Program-made: the position numbers and the translations under genes
The notes under the pieces: model-generated
The model's database searches: none
Told to the model about the DNA's origin: nothing
The model's input: only the letters and a program-made list of their open reading frames with translations
From: DASYXZ01 sp035934315
Lineage (GTDB): Bacteria; Acidobacteriota; Terriglobia; UBA7540
NCBI GenBank assembly: GCA_035934315.1
Contig: DASYXZ010000299.1
Location: 1 to 6,042, forward strand
Direction of reading: 5' to 3'
DNA: 6,042 nucleotides
Shown: positions 5,461-6,042 of the stretch, one piece after another
Position numbering within the stretch: position 1 is the first letter of the stretch
How the letters are laid out: each line of letters starts with the position of its first letter

Positions 5461-5466
5461 TGGCTC

Positions 5467-5712
5467 ATGATGAGCAACGACGATCTGGCCAAAATCCGGG
5501 AAGAGTGGGATGTGATGGATAACTGGCGCGCGATTTCCTGTCACGTGGTCGCTGACCTTTATGAGGCGTGCTCAATTTGCGGCATGGTGCGCGAAAAAAA
5601 GCGCCTCTCACATTGCCACTGGTGCCAAGACGTATATTTTTGCAAAGAGGGCGTCTGCGCCCAGCAACATCACTCGGGCGTTCATCCCGCGGTCGCCTTT
5701 TGGACCTGGTAA
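5467..5712 (+). CDS. Small Cys/His-rich protein with MYND-like zinc-finger pattern
   Basis: An 81-residue protein starting at ATG 5467 (a second ATG follows directly) with AGGGGG 6 nt upstream. The first 30 or so residues are an acidic helical part (SNDDLAKIREEWDVMDNW). From residue 35 come regularly spaced ligands: C35-x2-C38-x11-C50-x2-C53-x5-C59-x4-C64-x4-H69-x3-H73. The segment HCHWCQDVYFC resembles the middle of MYND fingers (C-x2-C-x4-[YF]-C). MYND fingers bind two zinc ions in a cross-brace and mediate protein contacts in eukaryotes. Here the C5-C6 spacing is one longer, and the last Cys is replaced by His. The protein ends abruptly at FWTW. No catalytic domain is present, so it is probably a protein- or nucleic-acid-binding adaptor. 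It is transcribed away from the AlkZ-like gene. I do not recognise a named bacterial family; a single treble-clef or RING-like fold is an alternative. Confidence 0.7.
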   Translation: MMSNDDLAKIREEWDVMDNWRAISCHVVADLYEACSICGMVREKKRLSHCHWCQDVYFCKEGVCAQQHHSGVHPAVAFWTW

Positions 5713-6009
5713 CGTTTTCGTCCGCTCCGGCAACGCGCGCGGGGTGAAGCGTAAGAGGAGCAACTTCCCGCTGCGCCCGCGAACCGCTTGTTTGAATGTT
5801 CGCATCGAATTCTCTAGATGCGTCAAGGTCTTAAAGTGAACAGTATGGGGGCTAGACCAAACAAAGTCCGTGCCAGTCCGCCAAAGCTCTATTTTTTATG
5901 TGACAAACAGGTACTGTTATGACGCTCTGCTTTTGGTCGTGATCCGGCGCTTTAATAGAGTCAGCCTGATCAGGTGTGGAGGGCTAAAAGTCAGGTTTGA
6001 GGATGCTCC
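5713..6009. other. Gap with no secure gene
   Basis: After the zinc-finger-like gene I see no supported coding region, terminator or RNA gene. Two small symmetric sequences are present: AACAG-GTA-CTGTT (5906-5918) and the palindrome CCTGATCAGG (5965-5974), which lies 35 bp before the possible start at 6010. Either could be an operator, but neither matches a regulator I can name. Confidence 0.4.
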
Positions 6010-6042
6010 ATGGCGCCCAAAAGAGGGCAGGACAAGTTGTGC
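6010..6042 (+). CDS. Possible 5' end of a gene cut by the window edge
   Basis: ATG at 6010 is preceded by GAGG (5999-6002) at 7 nt, and the frame (MAPKRGQDKLC) stays open to the right edge. Eleven residues give no family information. An ATG at 6003 in another frame is also open, but too close to the ribosome site. Confidence 0.3.
   Translation, partial: MAPKRGQDKLC

Larger units (their letters stand above)
5123..5466. other. AT-richer divergent intergenic region
   Basis: This 344-bp region separates the glycosylase-like gene (minus) from the small zinc-finger-like gene (plus) and probably holds the promoters of both. GC counted over 5221-5400 is 75 of 180 (42%), against about two thirds in sampled lines of the Gfo/Idh gene. 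It contains a tandem 14-bp repeat, a promoter candidate and a dyad, listed separately. The short frames on the minus strand have no protein-like features. I see no convincing promoter for the plus-strand gene; TTAACG near 5380 followed by TAATAC is weak. Confidence 0.5.

Noticed and set aside
5419..5466. N-terminal extension of the zinc-finger-like protein from TTG at 5419
   Set aside because: The AGGGGG site 6 nt before ATG 5467 gives a better start, and the extension adds no recognisable feature.
5807..5818. Adjacent EcoRI (GAATTC) and XbaI (TCTAGA) sites, suggesting a cloning linker
   Set aside because: No vector or further polylinker sequence is seen around them. Two adjacent hexamers can occur by chance.

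Overview
The window looks like a piece of a soil-type bacterial chromosome with fairly high GC. It most resembles Acidobacteria (Solibacter/Bryobacter-like) or possibly Verrucomicrobia. This rests on the Gfo/Idh/MocA oxidoreductase with a twin-arginine leader, the small Pro/Gly-tailed lipoprotein, and the intergenic runs of palindromes. It is inference from family style, since no phylogenetic marker is present. There are no rRNA or tRNA genes, CRISPR arrays or transposase genes.

Layout. (1) 2-541, plus strand: the 3' end of an unrecognised gene with a Lys/Glu-rich tail. (2) 542-747: the gap between two convergent genes, holding five hairpins, four of which share one inner core and alternate in orientation. 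(3) 748-1176, minus: a small lipoprotein. (4) 1177-1634: about 460 bases with no secure gene. It has a possible lipoprotein promoter, one doubtful small ORF (1262-1489, minus) and a hairpin after the next gene. (5) 1635-3850, minus: a two-gene unit, a cytoplasmic short-chain dehydrogenase (SDR, 3098-3850) followed by a Tat-leader Gfo/Idh/MocA oxidoreductase (1635-3017). A terminator-like hairpin sits directly after the SDR stop codon. (6) 3980-5122, minus: a winged-helix protein of the AlkZ/YcaQ DNA glycosylase superfamily with a Q-A-Q motif. (7) 5123-5466: an AT-richer divergent regulatory region with a 14-bp tandem repeat at exactly 20-bp period and a plausible promoter for the glycosylase-like gene. 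(8) 5467-5712, plus: a small Cys/His-rich protein with MYND-like zinc-ligand spacing. (9) 5713-6042: nothing secure, ending with a possible start of a further gene at 6010.

How the genes may work together. The SDR and Gfo/Idh genes probably act on sugars or polyols, the SDR in the cytoplasm and the Gfo/Idh protein exported or membrane-associated. The glycosylase-like gene lies upstream on the same strand but is lower in GC and separated by 129 bp, so it need not belong to that unit. Its divergent neighbour encodes the zinc-finger-like protein, and the shared 344-bp region is the best candidate for common control. The points most worth a second look are the BIME-like palindrome cluster, the MYND-like mini-protein and the Q-A-Q glycosylase with its tandem operator-like repeat.
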